Positions 10,351 to 21,619 are shown, counted from the first letter of the stretch. The stretch is 64,000 bases of DNA from Bactericera cockerelli (GCA_024516035.1 CM044961.1:30952060-31016059); one strand, 5' to 3'. Numbers and translations are program-made. The notes: generated by a model from the letters alone, not told the origin.

Positions 10351-10489
10351 AGGGTGGCGTCATCGTGAACGATGGTAGCCAGACAGTGGAGTATGATTCA
10401 GCACTTCTACCACTGTCTCAATAAGGAGGCTGATAATTGACAAGGGCCCCCAGAACCAAGCCAATGCTGGTCTACTCCCTGTTTATAGT
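10351..10489 (+). repeat. RepC module, copy 3
   Basis: Starts AGGGTGGCGTCATCGTGAAC and runs through GGCTGATAATTGACAAGGG to TCTACTCCCTGTTTATAGT. It lacks the terminal CCCCCAGCCAGAC. Confidence 0.8.
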
Positions 10490-10574
10490 GAATAAAAATA
10501 AATAAATAAGAAATTGTTGAAATTCGTTCAGTATAAATTCTGATATTTGCCTGTTGCTAGGAATGTATTTAACA

Positions 10575-10712
10575 GAGCGACACGAATTGAAAGTTGCTCA
10601 GGAGTTTACGACATGTCCTGAAAAATATTTTTTTGAAATCGGAACATAAAAGTATTTATTTATTTTACATAAAACACACAATACTTCCGATTTGTAACAT
10701 TAGAAACTATCG
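10575..10712 (+). repeat. RepJ 3' fragment
   Basis: Contains TTGCTCAGGAGTTTACGACA and CACAATACTTCCGATTTGTA, the end of the RepJ consensus. Truncated upstream. Confidence 0.5.
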
Positions 10713-10724
10713 GAAATGAAACGA

Positions 10725-10850
10725 ATGGTGGTTGAGGGGTTTTTCTGGTAATCCAGGTAGCGCAGGATCCATTGGTTCGAATCCCTAATGCGTGAATTAA
10801 ATGCATTTATCCTTATTTATTCAAGACTTTGACCACATAAAACTGCCACC
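10725..10850 (+). repeat. RepA SINE, copy 2 (head plus start of body)
   Basis: GTAATCCAGGTAGCGCAGG and CCATTGGTTCGAATCCCTAA mark the tRNA-like head. The body diverges soon after. Confidence 0.65.
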
Positions 10851-10903
10851 AAAGCTGGAACTACTCTTTGGTCCTTATCGGGAAGGTAACCAATTTTTAG
10901 ATG

Positions 10904-11325
10904 AAGGTAACCACCAGGCGAGGTTAATGCTCAAAACATTTCTACCACCTAACAGGCGCGGCCGTTGCTAAGGAGCTGCGGAACTCCAGCACCCCCAAAC
11001 GCAAATGAAAAAAAGAGTATGTTCTTAAGTCTCAGCTCGTACAAAGTGAAAATTGTCCCACATTACTAGAAGAGCTAATGCAAAATTATTAGGATTGGCA
11101 TGGTAAACAAACTCAAACTCTTTAGATGCTGAAAGAGCAACTCTATAAATTGGATTTTAATCCGCGCCTACCACCTGACCCTCAGAGTATTATTATTATT
11201 ATTATGTGGTAACAAACTCAAAATTATTAGGAAAAAATCATGCACTGGGTGGGATTCGAACCAACGGATCCCTACGCTACCTGAATAACCTGACTAGCGC
11301 GTTAACCACTTGTCTACCAGTGCAC
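10904..11325 (-). repeat. RepA SINE, copy 3, interrupted by a small TIR element
   Basis: The tail-side part is 10904-10953 and the head-side part is 11170-11325, ending in ATGCACTGGGTGGGATTCGA and ACCACTTGTCTACCAGTGC. Removing 10954-11169 and one 10-bp repeat restores a continuous RepA. Confidence 0.85.
10954..11169. mobile_element. Small TIR transposon (AGGCGCGG termini), 216 bp
   Basis: Termini AGGCGCGG...CCGCGCCT. The flanks are ACCACCTAAC (10944-10953) and ACCACCTGAC (11170-11179), a 10-bp target duplication with one mismatch inside RepA. The internal text CTAAGGAGCTGCGGAACTCC and CACCCCCAAACG is shared with the 256-bp copy at 36766-37021. A 9-10-bp duplication suggests a Mutator-like element, but superfamily assignment is inference. 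No ORF. Confidence 0.75.
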
Positions 11326-11541
11326 AACTGCACATATTATTACTATCAGTAATATTATCACGTCACCTGGCCCAGTACCGACTAAAATATTTTATAACCG
11401 CTTCTAAGTAACTAAATTAAAATCACAACTCACCACAAAAATCTGTTTCGTACGATGAAATGTGAGATTGAACAATCCTTTGTACTACCTACTCATATAA
11501 AATTCTGTTTTCACCTCTTGAATCTCTGTGGTTATGAAATA

Positions 11542-12426
11542 CAGGGTCTTCATAAAGTCTCACCCAGGCCTAGGTTTCTCGAAAACGACTCAGAATATCA
11601 AAAAACGCAAAACCCCGTATTCCTTTATATTTAGGGGGATTGATTTTCAGCCAAAAAATTTTTGCCTACACGGCCCCAGTCAGGCTGGGCATGAACCAAC
11701 TTTAAAATCTTAAATAGAATGGTATGTCTTGTGGTATATTGTTTTAAAGGTCTTATTGAGAAAAGCTCATTACAATAAATTTCAGTGTGCTACGACTTAC
11801 CGTTCTCGAGATATAGGGTCGGACGTCCTGCGTAATATCCATATATTTTGACCTATAACTCGTTAACCGTAAATTATGGAGAATTTTTTTCTTGTTAATG
11901 TAATTCCTTATGATGAGACTTTTTGAACAAGTTATAACTCGACATACTCTGTTGATGTTAGTTTCTGGTCGGTTTCGTCAGCCAGCCGGACGAACAGTCG
12001 AAAAAATTTTAACAAAAAAACAAATCAAATTTTAACTTGTTCGAAAGTTCTTGCTATAAGGAGTTATTATTATCAAAAAAAAATTTCTCCATAATTTACG
12101 GTTAACGAGTTATAGGTCAAAATATAGGGATATTACGCAGGACGTCCGACCCTGTATCTCGAGAACGGTAGGTCGTAGCACACTGAAATTTATTGTAATG
12201 AACTTCTCTCAATAAGACCTTTAAAACAATATGCCACAAGACATACCATTCTATTTAAGATTTTAAAGTTGGTCCATGCCCAGCCTGACTGGGGCAGTGT
12301 AGGCAAAAATTTTTTGGCTGAAAATCAATCCCCCTTAATATAAAGGAATACGGGTTTTTGCGTTTTTTGATATTCTGAGTCGTTTACGAGAAACCTAGGC
12401 CTGGGTGAGACTTTATGAAGACCCTG
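11542..12426. mobile_element. Fold-back MITE with TA duplication, 885 bp
   Basis: Near-palindromic. The left end CAGGGTCTTCATAAAGTCTC is repeated in inverse at the right end, and both are flanked by TA (11540-11541, 12427-12428). The arms are about 370-400 bp and the loop is centred near 11985. Small differences between the arms show some age. No transposase fragment was recognised. The termini resemble the CAGGGTG ends of the other TA-flanked fold-back elements here. Confidence 0.8.
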
Positions 12427-12539
12427 TATATGGAATTTCATAAAGCTGGGTAATGATAATTTTATTAAATTTAATGAAGCCGGTAATGATATTTATCATT
12501 ATTCTTATTAAATTTCGTAAAGCATTATTATTATTAAAT

Positions 12540-12728
12540 ACATTCTTAGATATAAAAAGACATAATTTGATCACTACAAAACAGAGTTCTTCCGATTTCT
12601 AATATTAAAAAATGGAAACAATCCTAAGCAACAAAAAGAATAAAAATACATAAATATGTATACACATACATATGACCTAACTAAAGGGTGGGGTTATTGC
12701 CTATGGTAATCTCTCCCACCCAACCCTT
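12540..12728 (-). repeat. RepD retroposon, copy 2
   Basis: The minus strand begins AAGGGTTGGGTGGGAGAGATT, then TACCATAGGCAATAACCCCA and CCCTTTAGTTAGGTCA, then an AT-rich tail ending near AATAATAAT. Near full length. Confidence 0.8.
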
Positions 12729-12930
12729 AAAGTAGGTAATAATAATAATGTGTTTCTTTTGTGATATTATATCACAATTTTATGGGTAGCGCAGAATCAT
12801 AGGACTTTTCCATATCTTTAATATCCCAATATCTTATTTTTGCCTGGTCGCTGCTAACATTTAAGCAGTTACTCATTTTTCCTTACGAACCCCACTCATA
12901 CCTCGTAGGTAATGTGTTGACTTATCATCA

Positions 12931-13262
12931 TTTCTCTCTCTCTCTCTCTCTTTCCCTCTCTCTCTCTCTCTCTTCCTTTCTCTCACTCTCTTCCGTTCTT
13001 TCTTTCTTTCTCTCTCTCTCTCTCTCTATCTATCTCTCTCTCTATCTATCTCTCTATCTATCTCTCTATCTCTCTCTCTCTTTCTCTCTATCTCTCTTTC
13101 TCTATCTCCTTCTCTCTCTCTCTTCTCTCTTTCTATCTCTATCTCCTTCTCTCTTCTTTCTCTCTTTCTCTCTCTCTCTTTCTCTCTATCTCTCTTTCTC
13201 TATCTCCTTCTCTCTATCTCTCTCTTTCTTTCTCTCTATCTCTCTCTCTCTCTCTTCCTTAT
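12931..13262. repeat. (CT)n/(CTAT)n microsatellite
   Basis: Long pyrimidine tract with CTAT and CTTT variants. The 138-codon Ser/Leu frame across it is an artefact. Confidence 0.9.
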
Positions 13263-13794
13263 ATCACTTCTCTTTCCTTCCTCTTTCCTGTATTTCCGCT
13301 TCAACAATCTCGTCTTGGGTAACACAATAAATAATTCTAATTAATTTTTCTCACCCTCCCTCCCTCCTCGGGTGCTAGTTTATTTTTGTTTTTCCTGAAT
13401 TTCCGCGCAACTATTTCATACTTCCAACGCATTTGCATAATATTTTCGCGAATTCTATTTAGTAATTCAAGCTATGCTTTCTCTTCTCTTTTCTTCCACG
13501 GTATCTTGTCTACACCAGTGTTAGTTGTTTTAACAATTTGCTGAGGAACAAAGTTAGCTATATCGGCTGAAAGTTATCTTACCCCATTTGCTCTTTCGCA
13601 TGGTTTTTACATTGTGAACTCTGCATTCGCTATTGTGGTAAATAAATAAATAAAGAAGCATAAATATTCAGCTTTCTTCATTTAGAATGGCTTGCTCAGA
13701 TTTTTTTACACTCATCTGTATTAATTAACCGAACAGCCTCCTTAAGATGAACCTCCTTTTTGAAGTGCAGGTTTTCTCAGTGTATCCAAAGAGG
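13263..13794. other. No feature recognised
   Basis: AT-rich spacer with a short (TAAA)n run near 13640; no supported feature. Confidence 0.4.
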
Positions 13795-13880
13795 AAATGC
13801 GGCAGCTGTGATGAAATCCGTTCAGTAGTTTCTGAGACTTGCGCACTGCAAGGAATGTATTTATAAGAGATCGACAGATT
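13795..13880 (+). repeat. RepJ-related fragment
   Basis: Contains TCCGTTCAGTAGTTTCTGAG and CGCACTGCAAGGAATGTAT, corresponding to the central segment of RepJ just before the (CAGA)n tract. Confidence 0.45.
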
Positions 13881-14092
13881 GATCGACAAACAGAAATATA
13901 TAAAAAAATTTAATTCAGAGCAATTTTTTTTTATTTTGTAATAACAATTACTTGAAATATATTTATTTACATAAATAATCATCTTCTTTCTCTTTTAATC
14001 ACAAAGTTTCAGTAGGGTCCTGAGTGCGTTAGCATGTGTTGGATCCTACCGTACAAAAAAGGCATATTGGTATTTAAAGTAGGCTTTTTTTT

Positions 14093-14346
14093 GGGTGGCC
14101 TCATCGTGAACCATGGTAGCCAGACAGTGGAGGAATGACTCAGCACTTCTAAATGAGGCTAATAATTGACAAGGGCCCCCAGAACCAAGCCAATGCTGGT
14201 CTATTCCTTGTTTATAGTCCCCCAGCCAGACTGCTGGTCTACTCCCTGTTTATAGTCCCCCAGCCAGACTGCTGGTCTACTCCCTGTGTATAGTCCCCCA
14301 GACAGACTGCTGGTCTACTCTCTGTTTATAGTCCCCCAGCCAGACT
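14093..14346 (+). repeat. RepC module, copy 4, with a 38-bp tandem end
   Basis: A RepC module whose last 38 bp (GCTGGTCTACTCCCTG then TTTATAGTCCCCCAGCCAGACT) is repeated in four head-to-tail units starting at 14195, 14233, 14271 and 14309. The units differ by only a few bases, pointing to a recent local expansion. Confidence 0.85.
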
Positions 14347-14350
14347 ATTC

Positions 14351-14357
14351 TTATATT

Positions 14358-14388
<31 letters not shown>

Positions 14389-14770
14389 TTACACGGGACC
14401 AGCCCAAGATACAAGTGACAATGTACAACAAATAACAGTTTACAAATAAATATTTTGAAATTAGGAAATATCAAAATAAAAAAAATGATACAGTAATAAA
14501 GAATATGTCTGCTAAAATTGATAAAAATATTATTTCTTAAATGAAACATTAGAATTCATTGCCAAGCCGCATCATACGATTGATGGGAGCATAGTAAAGG
14601 TAATTCTTATCACAGATATCAATAAAGTAAGTTTTACTAGTTCTTAGCCTACGGTTACAATCAAAACGTATTGTCTCTAGTAGCCTGGGACAGTCGATTT
14701 GCCCTTCAACCAATTTGGTAATGAATTTAAGGTCACAATTCTTCCTTCTAACAATTTTACAAAAACCAAC
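14351..14770 (-). pseudogene. 3' end of a Jockey/CR1-like LINE, with (TAAA)n tail
   Basis: On the minus strand about 70 codons read open up to a TAA at 14549-14551. They include LKFITKLVEGQIDCPRLLET, RFDCNRRLRTSKTYF and PINRMMRLGNEF, resembling the C-terminus of insect non-LTR retrotransposon ORF2 proteins (conserved NRMMRL-N ending). About 150 bp of 3' UTR and a (TAAA)n tail at about 14351-14390 follow. It is severely 5'-truncated. The tail lies at the end of the RepC tandem repeat, which was probably its target. Confidence 0.65.
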
Positions 14771-15090
14771 ACAAAAAAACGAGTACTAGAAATCATCGGA
14801 AGTCAAACGAAGACAGCCATACTTCAAGGTTTGTATAACAACAAGTGCCATATAATTTTTTTCTCGGTATTTTCTAACAACCCAAAGCCGTCACGTGTAT
14901 GTATCAAGTGACTTTTTATAAATGCATTATTTTGTTCCACAGAGAAAAAAAAAACATCATACTCTAACGAAGGATTTTAATGATCAGGAATCAACAATAC
15001 CAGCGAGGAATAATGTTCCGGTAGTTTTATCGGTCATAATATTTCTTAACATTATTAACAAGAAAAACTTAATAAAAGACAAAATTTAAA
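14771..15090. other. No feature recognised
   Basis: AT-rich spacer without supported features. Confidence 0.4.
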
Positions 15091-15099
15091 TAAATAAAA

Positions 15100-15305
15100 A
15101 AGATAGAGAGAGGGGAGAGATAAAGAGGGAGGGAGAGGGAGAGAGAGAGAAAGAAAGAGAAAGAGAGAAAAAGAAAAAGAAAGAGAAAGAGAGAGAAGAG
15201 GAAAAAGAGAGAGAAAATAGGGCAATAAGGGAAGAAAAAGAACAGGATAGACAAGAAAGAGATATAAGACCTTTTAAAAGAGAGAGAAAAAAATCAAGAG
15301 ATAGA
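15100..15305. repeat. (GA)n-rich tract
   Basis: Impure GAGA/GAAA purine tract; the opposite-strand Ser/Leu/Phe open frames are artefacts. Confidence 0.85.
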
Positions 15306-15880
15306 ATGCATATCTCAGGGATAGACGCCATATTAGCATAATGTTCCCTCTCCTCTTTCAAGGAGGTTACAGAGGAATGGAGCTAATCACGAGTCTGGAA
15401 TAGTGAAGCGCTCGAGAACAAAGTAGTTATAATCAAAAATTGAACGCGGGGTAAACAAGCCCGCAGTCTAACACATCTGCAACCTGCATTACATCAGAGC
15501 AAGGGAAAGGAGGGGAACGTAAATCAGAGAAGAGGAGGGGGAAAAGAAATCAGCGAATTTTCCGGAAGAACAAACGTCGAGATTAGGGAGGACAGGGGAA
15601 AACAGGCGCGTGGGGAAAAGACGGCGAAGTTTATCTGCAATCTGCATTTACATGAATATCTGTATTTTGCATAATTTACGCTTCCCTAAGTGACTACGAA
15701 TAAAATCTACGGAAAAATTCAATTGAATTATATTTTTTTTTTAATATAATTATTTAAAAAGAAAAAAAACTCCTTAAGCTAATTTTAGGTGTTGGGGTGC
15801 TACAAAACTGTTCGATTGGTAAAATATCATAAATATATTGTATTCTTCTCCACCTTAGTAATGCATATATTACTTTCTAT
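15306..15880. other. No feature recognised
   Basis: More GC-rich than its surroundings around 15400-15650, but no open frame or repeat family was recognised. Confidence 0.4.
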
Positions 15881-16010
15881 TATCTATAAGGTATAGAAAG
15901 TATTGTTTCTACTTTCTATAAAACACCTCGGCCGAGGTGTAAAGAACGCCTATACAAAGAAAGAGACAGCCCAACAGAGTTTATCTATAAGGTATAGAAA
16001 GTATTGTTTT
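15881..16010. repeat. 27-bp direct repeat flanking an 18-bp perfect palindrome
   Basis: ATCTATAAGGTATAGAAAGT plus ATTGTTT occurs twice about 101 bp apart. Between the copies, 15923-15940 is the perfect palindrome ACACCTCGGCCGAGGTGT. Function unknown; it could be an element terminus. Confidence 0.6.
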
Positions 16011-16310
16011 TTTTCGAAAATGACAAGATAAAGTCTCAAATGCAAATCATGTCAAAATTGAAAAGGTTCAAAAGATCAAAACGGCAAAAGGTTACAATAA
16101 AAGTTCTTCAAATTGACAAATTCAGTGTTATTATATTCAGGTATTTGACGATTTTATTTGATTTCTGCATAAACTAGACCCAATTATACATATAAAATCA
16201 CAAACACTTTAAAGCAATACAAATCCTTGAATTATACAAAACAAAAACGTATGAAATAAAATTCTTAGAAACAAATACACCCAAATCTTATAATAATAAT
16301 AACAGTTTTT

Positions 16311-16504
16311 AGTGGAAGTTAACCACCTGGCGAGGTTAATGCTCAAAGCATTTTCTACCACCTAACCCTCAGAGTAGTATTATTATGTGGTCACAAACTC
16401 AATTTTTTGAGGAAAAATTCATGCACTGGGTGGGATTCAAACCAACGGACCCCTACGTTACCTGGATTACCAGACCAGTGCGTTAACCACTTGACCACCA
16501 GTGC
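16311..16504 (-). repeat. RepA SINE, copy 4 (near full length)
   Basis: The minus strand starts GCACTGGTGGTCAAGTGGTT and includes GTTGGTTTGAATCCCACCC and AGTGCATGAATTTTTCCTC. It ends CGCCAGGTGGTTAACTTCCA. Confidence 0.85.
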
Positions 16505-16874
16505 TCGTACCAATCTTACCAACTATAATCAGAATAACCAAACCAGTCTTTGTTCGCATGGTCCACCTTGTATTAAATTTGACATCAATTTTTCATTTTA
16601 TAATAAAATTGCATGATCCACCTGGTACAAAATTGCCATCAATTTTTCATTTTATAATAAAATTATGTATGCAAGATCCTCTGCGGCCCTTGGGTTGTAT
16701 TACAATGTTAGTACGGGACAGGGCGAACTGCTATTGAATAAAAGAAAATGTTGTATTTTAAAATACATGCATTTTTCTATTGTATGCAGATAATAAAATA
16801 TTTTTGCATTTGTAGTGGAACATGTACTAGTCCACCGTCCAACAGGTGCTATGTTGTACTAGACTGCTCTTCTA
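16505..16874. other. Unclassified; contains a short direct duplication
   Basis: Near 16578-16610 and 16631-16663 the text CATCAATTTTTCATTTTATA (continuing ATAAAATT) occurs twice. Otherwise featureless. Confidence 0.45.
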
Positions 16875-17050
16875 GAAAATGTAGAATTATATGTACATAC
16901 ATGGAAATGTAGAATTATATGTACATGAAAATGTAGAATTATATGTATGTACATGGAAATGTAGAATTATATGTCCATGGAAATGTAGAATTATATGTAC
17001 ATAGAAATGTAGAATTATATGTACATAGAAATGTAGAATTATATGTTCAT
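16875..17050. repeat. Minisatellite, ~26-bp unit, 7 copies
   Basis: The repeated unit is GAAATGTAGAATTATATGTA followed by CAT-rich text of variable length. Copies are highly similar; lengths vary by 4-8 bp through (GTACAT) indels. Confidence 0.85.
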
Positions 17051-18924
17051 GACATTTGCTTTTTTTTTCTCGTATTTCTATATTCTACCTTGACAGACAA
17101 CTTTGGGTAAATTTTGAATACAATCTGTGTGTTTTTTTTTTTGAGTGACAAAAATCTTCTTTTTTTTGCATGCCATTATTTATATGCAATTATCCATCAA
17201 TTCTTGCTATCCACCATAAGCGCACACTCATTATTAATTGTTTATCATAAACTGTCTATAATGTTTTCTTGTATTCCATCTTTCAATTTCCTAATCTTAA
17301 CTTCTTGCATTGTACTTACTCAATTTTTTCCTCAATCACTTGCATATTAATTTCTCTCTATTCTTCATTATTATCCTTCTTTATGCTTCAATCAATCTAT
17401 CATGTTCGGTAATATTATTTTACTACTTGAGTCATGTATTTCGGCGCTAATATGTACTTTTGTTCTTTCATCAATCATTATCACTTTTTATCAATATTTC
17501 TACACAAATGTGTATCCTTAAATTCGTCTTTCTTCTTCATTCAATCATTAATCTTTTATTTTGTTCGATGTACTTTGTACTACCATTGATTTTTACTTTC
17601 CTTATCTTAAAAGTTATGGAATCACCAAATAATAATAATAATAATATCCCTGTCTCAATCACTTTTTCAATCATATTTTTTTTCCATAACTTTTTTTGTA
17701 ATTTCTCATAAACTATCTTTTACTCTTTAAGGATTGTGATCTTCACTTCTTCCTGCATGTTCTCAAGTACTTTGCCAGTGTCGTGTTTATCCCTCATTCG
17801 ATCTTAATTCATATTCTATCAGTTTCATTTTCTATCAAGGTCTTTAACTTTCATTCTCACTATACTTATACTTTACCATACTGCCTTCGTGTATTTTCTT
17901 AATTTTCCATCATCATAATCTTCATTGTTTCTGCCATGTAATCCTTGTCTATTATAATTACCTGTGTATATTAATAATATGTACTATTTACATACTTTCA
18001 TCAATCTCAATAATTGTCTTTCTATCTCTCTCTCTCTTTCTTTAACTCTTCTTCTTTTCCATACAAAGTTCGTCATTTAGTCTTCTTCACGGTAAATAGT
18101 CATTTCATCGTGTTCATAATCTGTACTGCCCAAGTCTTTGTTTCATCACTGACTTTTTTTTAATCCCTTCACAAGCCTTCACACTGTCATTATTACTTCC
18201 GATAAATTTACCAATATTAGAAATCAGAGGTATTTTTTTCGGGTTTCTTTTCATTATATCCATCAATTTTCCATTCACTTCGCTAATCCCTTCATAAACA
18301 ATGTTCCATGTGTCTACTCAATTTACAAGTCGCTCTATGTAATATAATTTTCAATCCACCTCAACAGATTTCGTATCAAATTTGCTTTGTATTTCATCTT
18401 TTAATATGCTCCATCATCTGCCGTTTTTCTATCTAAATGCACATTTAACCTTTCATATTTCTTCTCATTATCTTTTCCACTTTTTCATCTTCTTCAATTA
18501 ATCTTCCGTGATTTTTGCTTTACATGTCTTCTTGTGTATCTATATTTTCTTCCATATTTCTGTCTTCTATATTTTCCAGTTTCAAAACCTTCACTCTGTT
18601 GTCTTCATTGTCTATTTTAGTTTCCCCAGCTTTGATCTCACTTTGACAAGGATCCCTCCCATCCACTTCTCCCTGTGTTTTCTTCTCACAGATATTTTTA
18701 ACTCCCACCGAGCTTCAGGAGTGAACAATGTTGATTTTTTTTACCTTGTACAAAGTAAAAGAAGAAGAATGAGAGGAAAGAAAAGGAATGTCAGAGGAAA
18801 AAGTAACATGAATATAATAATATAAAGAGAAAAGGAAGAGAAAGAGAGATAAAATAAACATTAAACTATAAGAAAAGATGTGTGGGGGTTTTTGCGTTCA
18901 ACTATAACGTCTCATTCAAGTCAA
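17051..18924. other. 1.9 kb T/C-biased AT-rich DNA without genes
   Basis: The plus strand is strongly T/C-rich (TTCATC, TTTCTT words) throughout. It carries only small Phe/Leu/Ser-rich open frames and no recognised repeat. It is the longest stretch in the window with no assigned element. The strand asymmetry hints at an eroded polypyrimidine repeat or an old element. Confidence 0.45.
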
Positions 18925-18925
18925 A

Positions 18926-19172
18926 GGTAGTTAAGTGGTTAATGTGCTATTCAGGTAATCCAGGTAGCGTAGGGATCCGTTGGTTCAAATCCCACCCAGT
19001 GCATGAATTTTTCTTAATTATAATTTGAGTTTGTAACCACATAATAGCAAGACTCTGAGGGTTAGGTGGTAGAAAATGCTATTTTTTTTTTTTTTTTTTT
19101 TTTTTTACACTTTATTAGATAATAAAGCATTAACTTCGCCTGGTGGTTACTTTCCACTGAAGATTGTTATTT
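18926..19172 (+). repeat. RepA SINE, copy 5, interrupted by a ~45-bp poly-T insertion
   Basis: Head to body through TAGAAAATGCT at 19080. Poly-T plus ACACTTTATTAGATAATA follows (19081-~19125), then RepA resumes at GCATTAACTTCGCCTGGTGG. The insert looks like the extreme 3' tail of a minus-strand retroposon; a similar tail-end text, ACACTTTATTAG, is at 59480. Confidence 0.8.
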
Positions 19173-19180
19173 TTATTATA

Positions 19181-19370
19181 GGTCATATCAAGACGAAGGG
19201 TTTACCCTCCATTCGCTAGAAACTTACCAACCAGCTACCCACATTAACCTCACCTAAAAAAAGCCACGAGGGTTCAAAATAATATTAATCCGACACGCAT
19301 CTAATTCCTAACCGCGGTGGACGCTGCTTAACTTCGGTGACAGAACGAGAACTGGTGTACTCAACTTGCC
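19181..19370 (-). repeat. RepF SINE, 5S-derived head (copy 2)
   Basis: The minus strand reads AGTACACCAGTTCTCGTTCT, GTCACCGAAGTTAAGCAGCG, TCCACCGCGG, then the RepF body with TTAATGTGGGTAGCTGGTTG and GCGAATGGAGGGTAAACCC. The GTCACCGAAGTTAAGCAGCG segment is clearly 5S rRNA-like. Confidence 0.8.
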
Positions 19371-19673
19371 ATCTGATCTGGCGAAAACTAAAAAAAAAAA
19401 TACAAAAAACTTACATAACGGAAATGGAAAACTGAAAAAGGGCAAGTAAGAGACAAAAGGATATTTCAAAATGGAGAAGGGAGAGCAAGCGAGGAAAAGA
19501 GAATGGGAAGCAAAATGAAAACGAAATTGGTATTCTGGAATTTAGTATTGTTTTACAATAAGTTTGGTGGGACAATAAATTGCGGTTCCAATATTATCAC
19601 CACTCAAGTTCAGGTGTAACTTTATGAGAGAGGAAATATTTGAATAGGAATGGAGAGGAGTACGTGCGTTAAA

Positions 19674-20052
19674 GGGAGAGAGAGAGAGAGAGTGTAAGGA
19701 GAGAGAGTGCAAGGAGAGAAAGGTAAGGGGAGAGAGAGAGAGAGAGAAAGGGATATTGTGATAAAGTTATGGACTGATAGAGTTATGAAAAAAGAAAGGA
19801 AAAGGGTGGTCTAAGAGATGGTAGAGAAACTGACTGAAAGAGTTAAAGAGAAAATAAAGAGATAAGGAGGGAGGGATAGTGAGAAGGAGATGGAGTATGA
19901 AGAAAATAAAGAAAAAAGATTTGTTTCAAAATAGAGATTAGAGAAATAGAGTGGCTGACAAAATGAACGGAGAATGTGAGAAAAAAGAGAGACAGAGAGA
20001 AAGAGAGGGAGGGAGGGAGGGAGAGACAGAGAGAGGGAGAGAGAAAGATAAC
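19674..20052. repeat. (GA)n/(GGGA)n tracts
   Basis: Two clusters of GAGAGA and GGAGGGAGG repeats separated by purine-rich sequence. Confidence 0.8.
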
Positions 20053-20276
20053 TCTCCCTCTCGCTTTCTCTTTATCAAAAGATGTTATTTTTACTTTCCA
20101 TCAGACAGCGGAATCCTTTGAATAAAATCTTCAGAAGCGCAATATTACACCAATTTTTATATCCCTACAATCGGAAGGCGGAGGGGAGTGACTGGAGATC
20201 CCCTCTGAAAGCTAGACAAGGGGATAGCAAAGAGGTCTAACGAGAAACTACGAGTATTTATAACTGATGAAGGATA

Positions 20277-20336
20277 AGGGTTGGGTGGAAGAGATTGCCA
20301 GCCACAGGCAATAACCCCGCCCTTTAGTTAGGATTT
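20277..20336 (+). repeat. RepD head fragment, copy 3
   Basis: AAGGGTTGGGTGGAAGAGAT then TGCCAGCCACAGGCAATAAC and CCCGCCCTTTAGTTAGGA. It is truncated after the head and joined directly to RepI. Confidence 0.8.
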
Positions 20337-20522
20337 CCTCCAAAAGTGATTCGTGTGGTATATAAGATCTACTTTCATACCAAATTTCAAGTATCTAGCT
20401 CTTACCGTTCTCGAGATATCTTGATCACAGACAGACGGACGCACGGACCAATAGCAAAAAAAACAACTTTTTTCGTAATTTTCGACGAATACAATACTTT
20501 TCTTATTATAGGATAAGGAAAA
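20337..20522 (-). repeat. RepI dispersed repeat, copy 1
   Basis: The minus strand contains CCTTATCCTATAATAAGAAA, TATTGTATTCGTCGAAAAT, a short GTC/CGTCTGTCTG run, ATATCTCGAGAACGGTAAGA and GATACTTGAAATTTGGTATG. The same series of landmarks occurs at 53935 and in the 56757-57775 duplication. Confidence 0.7.
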
Positions 20523-20607
20523 TAAAAATTCAGGAAGCATAAGAATGTATAAGAATTTTGCTTTTAAAAAAATGGCCACATCTACAAAGACAGGGATAAG
20601 AAAAAAA

Positions 20608-20752
20608 TTGCCATAGGCGTCATAGGCAATAACCCTGCCCTAATATGGTTAGGACATCTGCATATATTTTATCGGCGTTGTTAATTTGTATTTTAATGTT
20701 TATCATTATTTGTTTGTCCTGTTAATAAAGAATTTAATAATAATAAGAAGGA
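20608..20752 (+). repeat. RepD retroposon, copy 4
   Basis: Partly decayed head (TTGCCATAGGCGTCATAGGC, AATAACCCTGCCCTA), then an AT-rich tail with GTCCTGTTAATAAAGAATTT and AATAATAATA. The AATAAA resembles a polyadenylation signal just before the tail. Confidence 0.7.
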
Positions 20753-20867
20753 GAGAGAAGAAGAGGGAGAGGAAGGAAGAAAAAGAAAAGAAAAATACAT
20801 TCAGGAGAAGATGTTATGCAATCTGGCAGAAGCTGGAGAAAGAAACATAATGAAAATACTGAATGGA

Positions 20868-21105
20868 AATATTTCCAATCTTCAATTTTTTCCATACATA
20901 GGTAGATACATTCAGATTTTTGGGGAATTAGTTTCCATATAATTTCAGTATTCATGTATGTACCTAATAGAAATATTTTAATCTTCAAATTTTTCCATAC
21001 ATAGGTAGATATGTTAAGATTTTTGGGGAATTCGTTCCCATATAATTTACATCATTCATCTATGTACCTAATAGAAATATTTCAATCTTCAATTTTTTCC
21101 AACAT
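20868..21105. repeat. Tandem repeat, ~115-bp unit, about two copies
   Basis: AATCTTCAATTTTTTCCATA, CATAGGTAGATA, TTTTTGGGGAATT and ATGTACCTAATAGAAATATT recur in the same order, with a third partial unit at the end. Confidence 0.75.
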
Positions 21106-21619
21106 GCACAATATGCACATTTTTGGTCTTATATACAAATTTATTAAACATCGATTCATATATGGAGTACAAAAAGGACAGTACAATCAATCATTATAAA
21201 AATTACTCATTAGGTAGGTAAAACTCATTACATATGTTAAGTTAAAATTGAATTTTTTGGCTGTAGAGGTAGATTGAAATGTCGTAAATCCCACAGTTCG
21301 CTGTTCTTAAAATGCAGAATATCGACCCTAAATTATCGGTTATAAAACAGGAACATTTATTTTTAAAAATATCAGCCTTTTGATGCACACTGTATAAACG
21401 TAATATCCACGCAAAAATATTTCATCATTTATTTGCTCACGCAAATATCACGAAATATTCGGAAATACCAATCATATTAGGTATTCTGGAATTTTGTATC
21501 AAGGTTTCAATAATGAGTAAGATAAGTATTTTTGTTCGATTATTATGAGATAATGTATGATAATATACATATTTTATATTGTGTAGATCTTGAATCTAAT
21601 ACTTGAATATCAAATGTGC
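21106..21619. other. No feature recognised
   Basis: AT-rich spacer without supported features. Confidence 0.4.
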
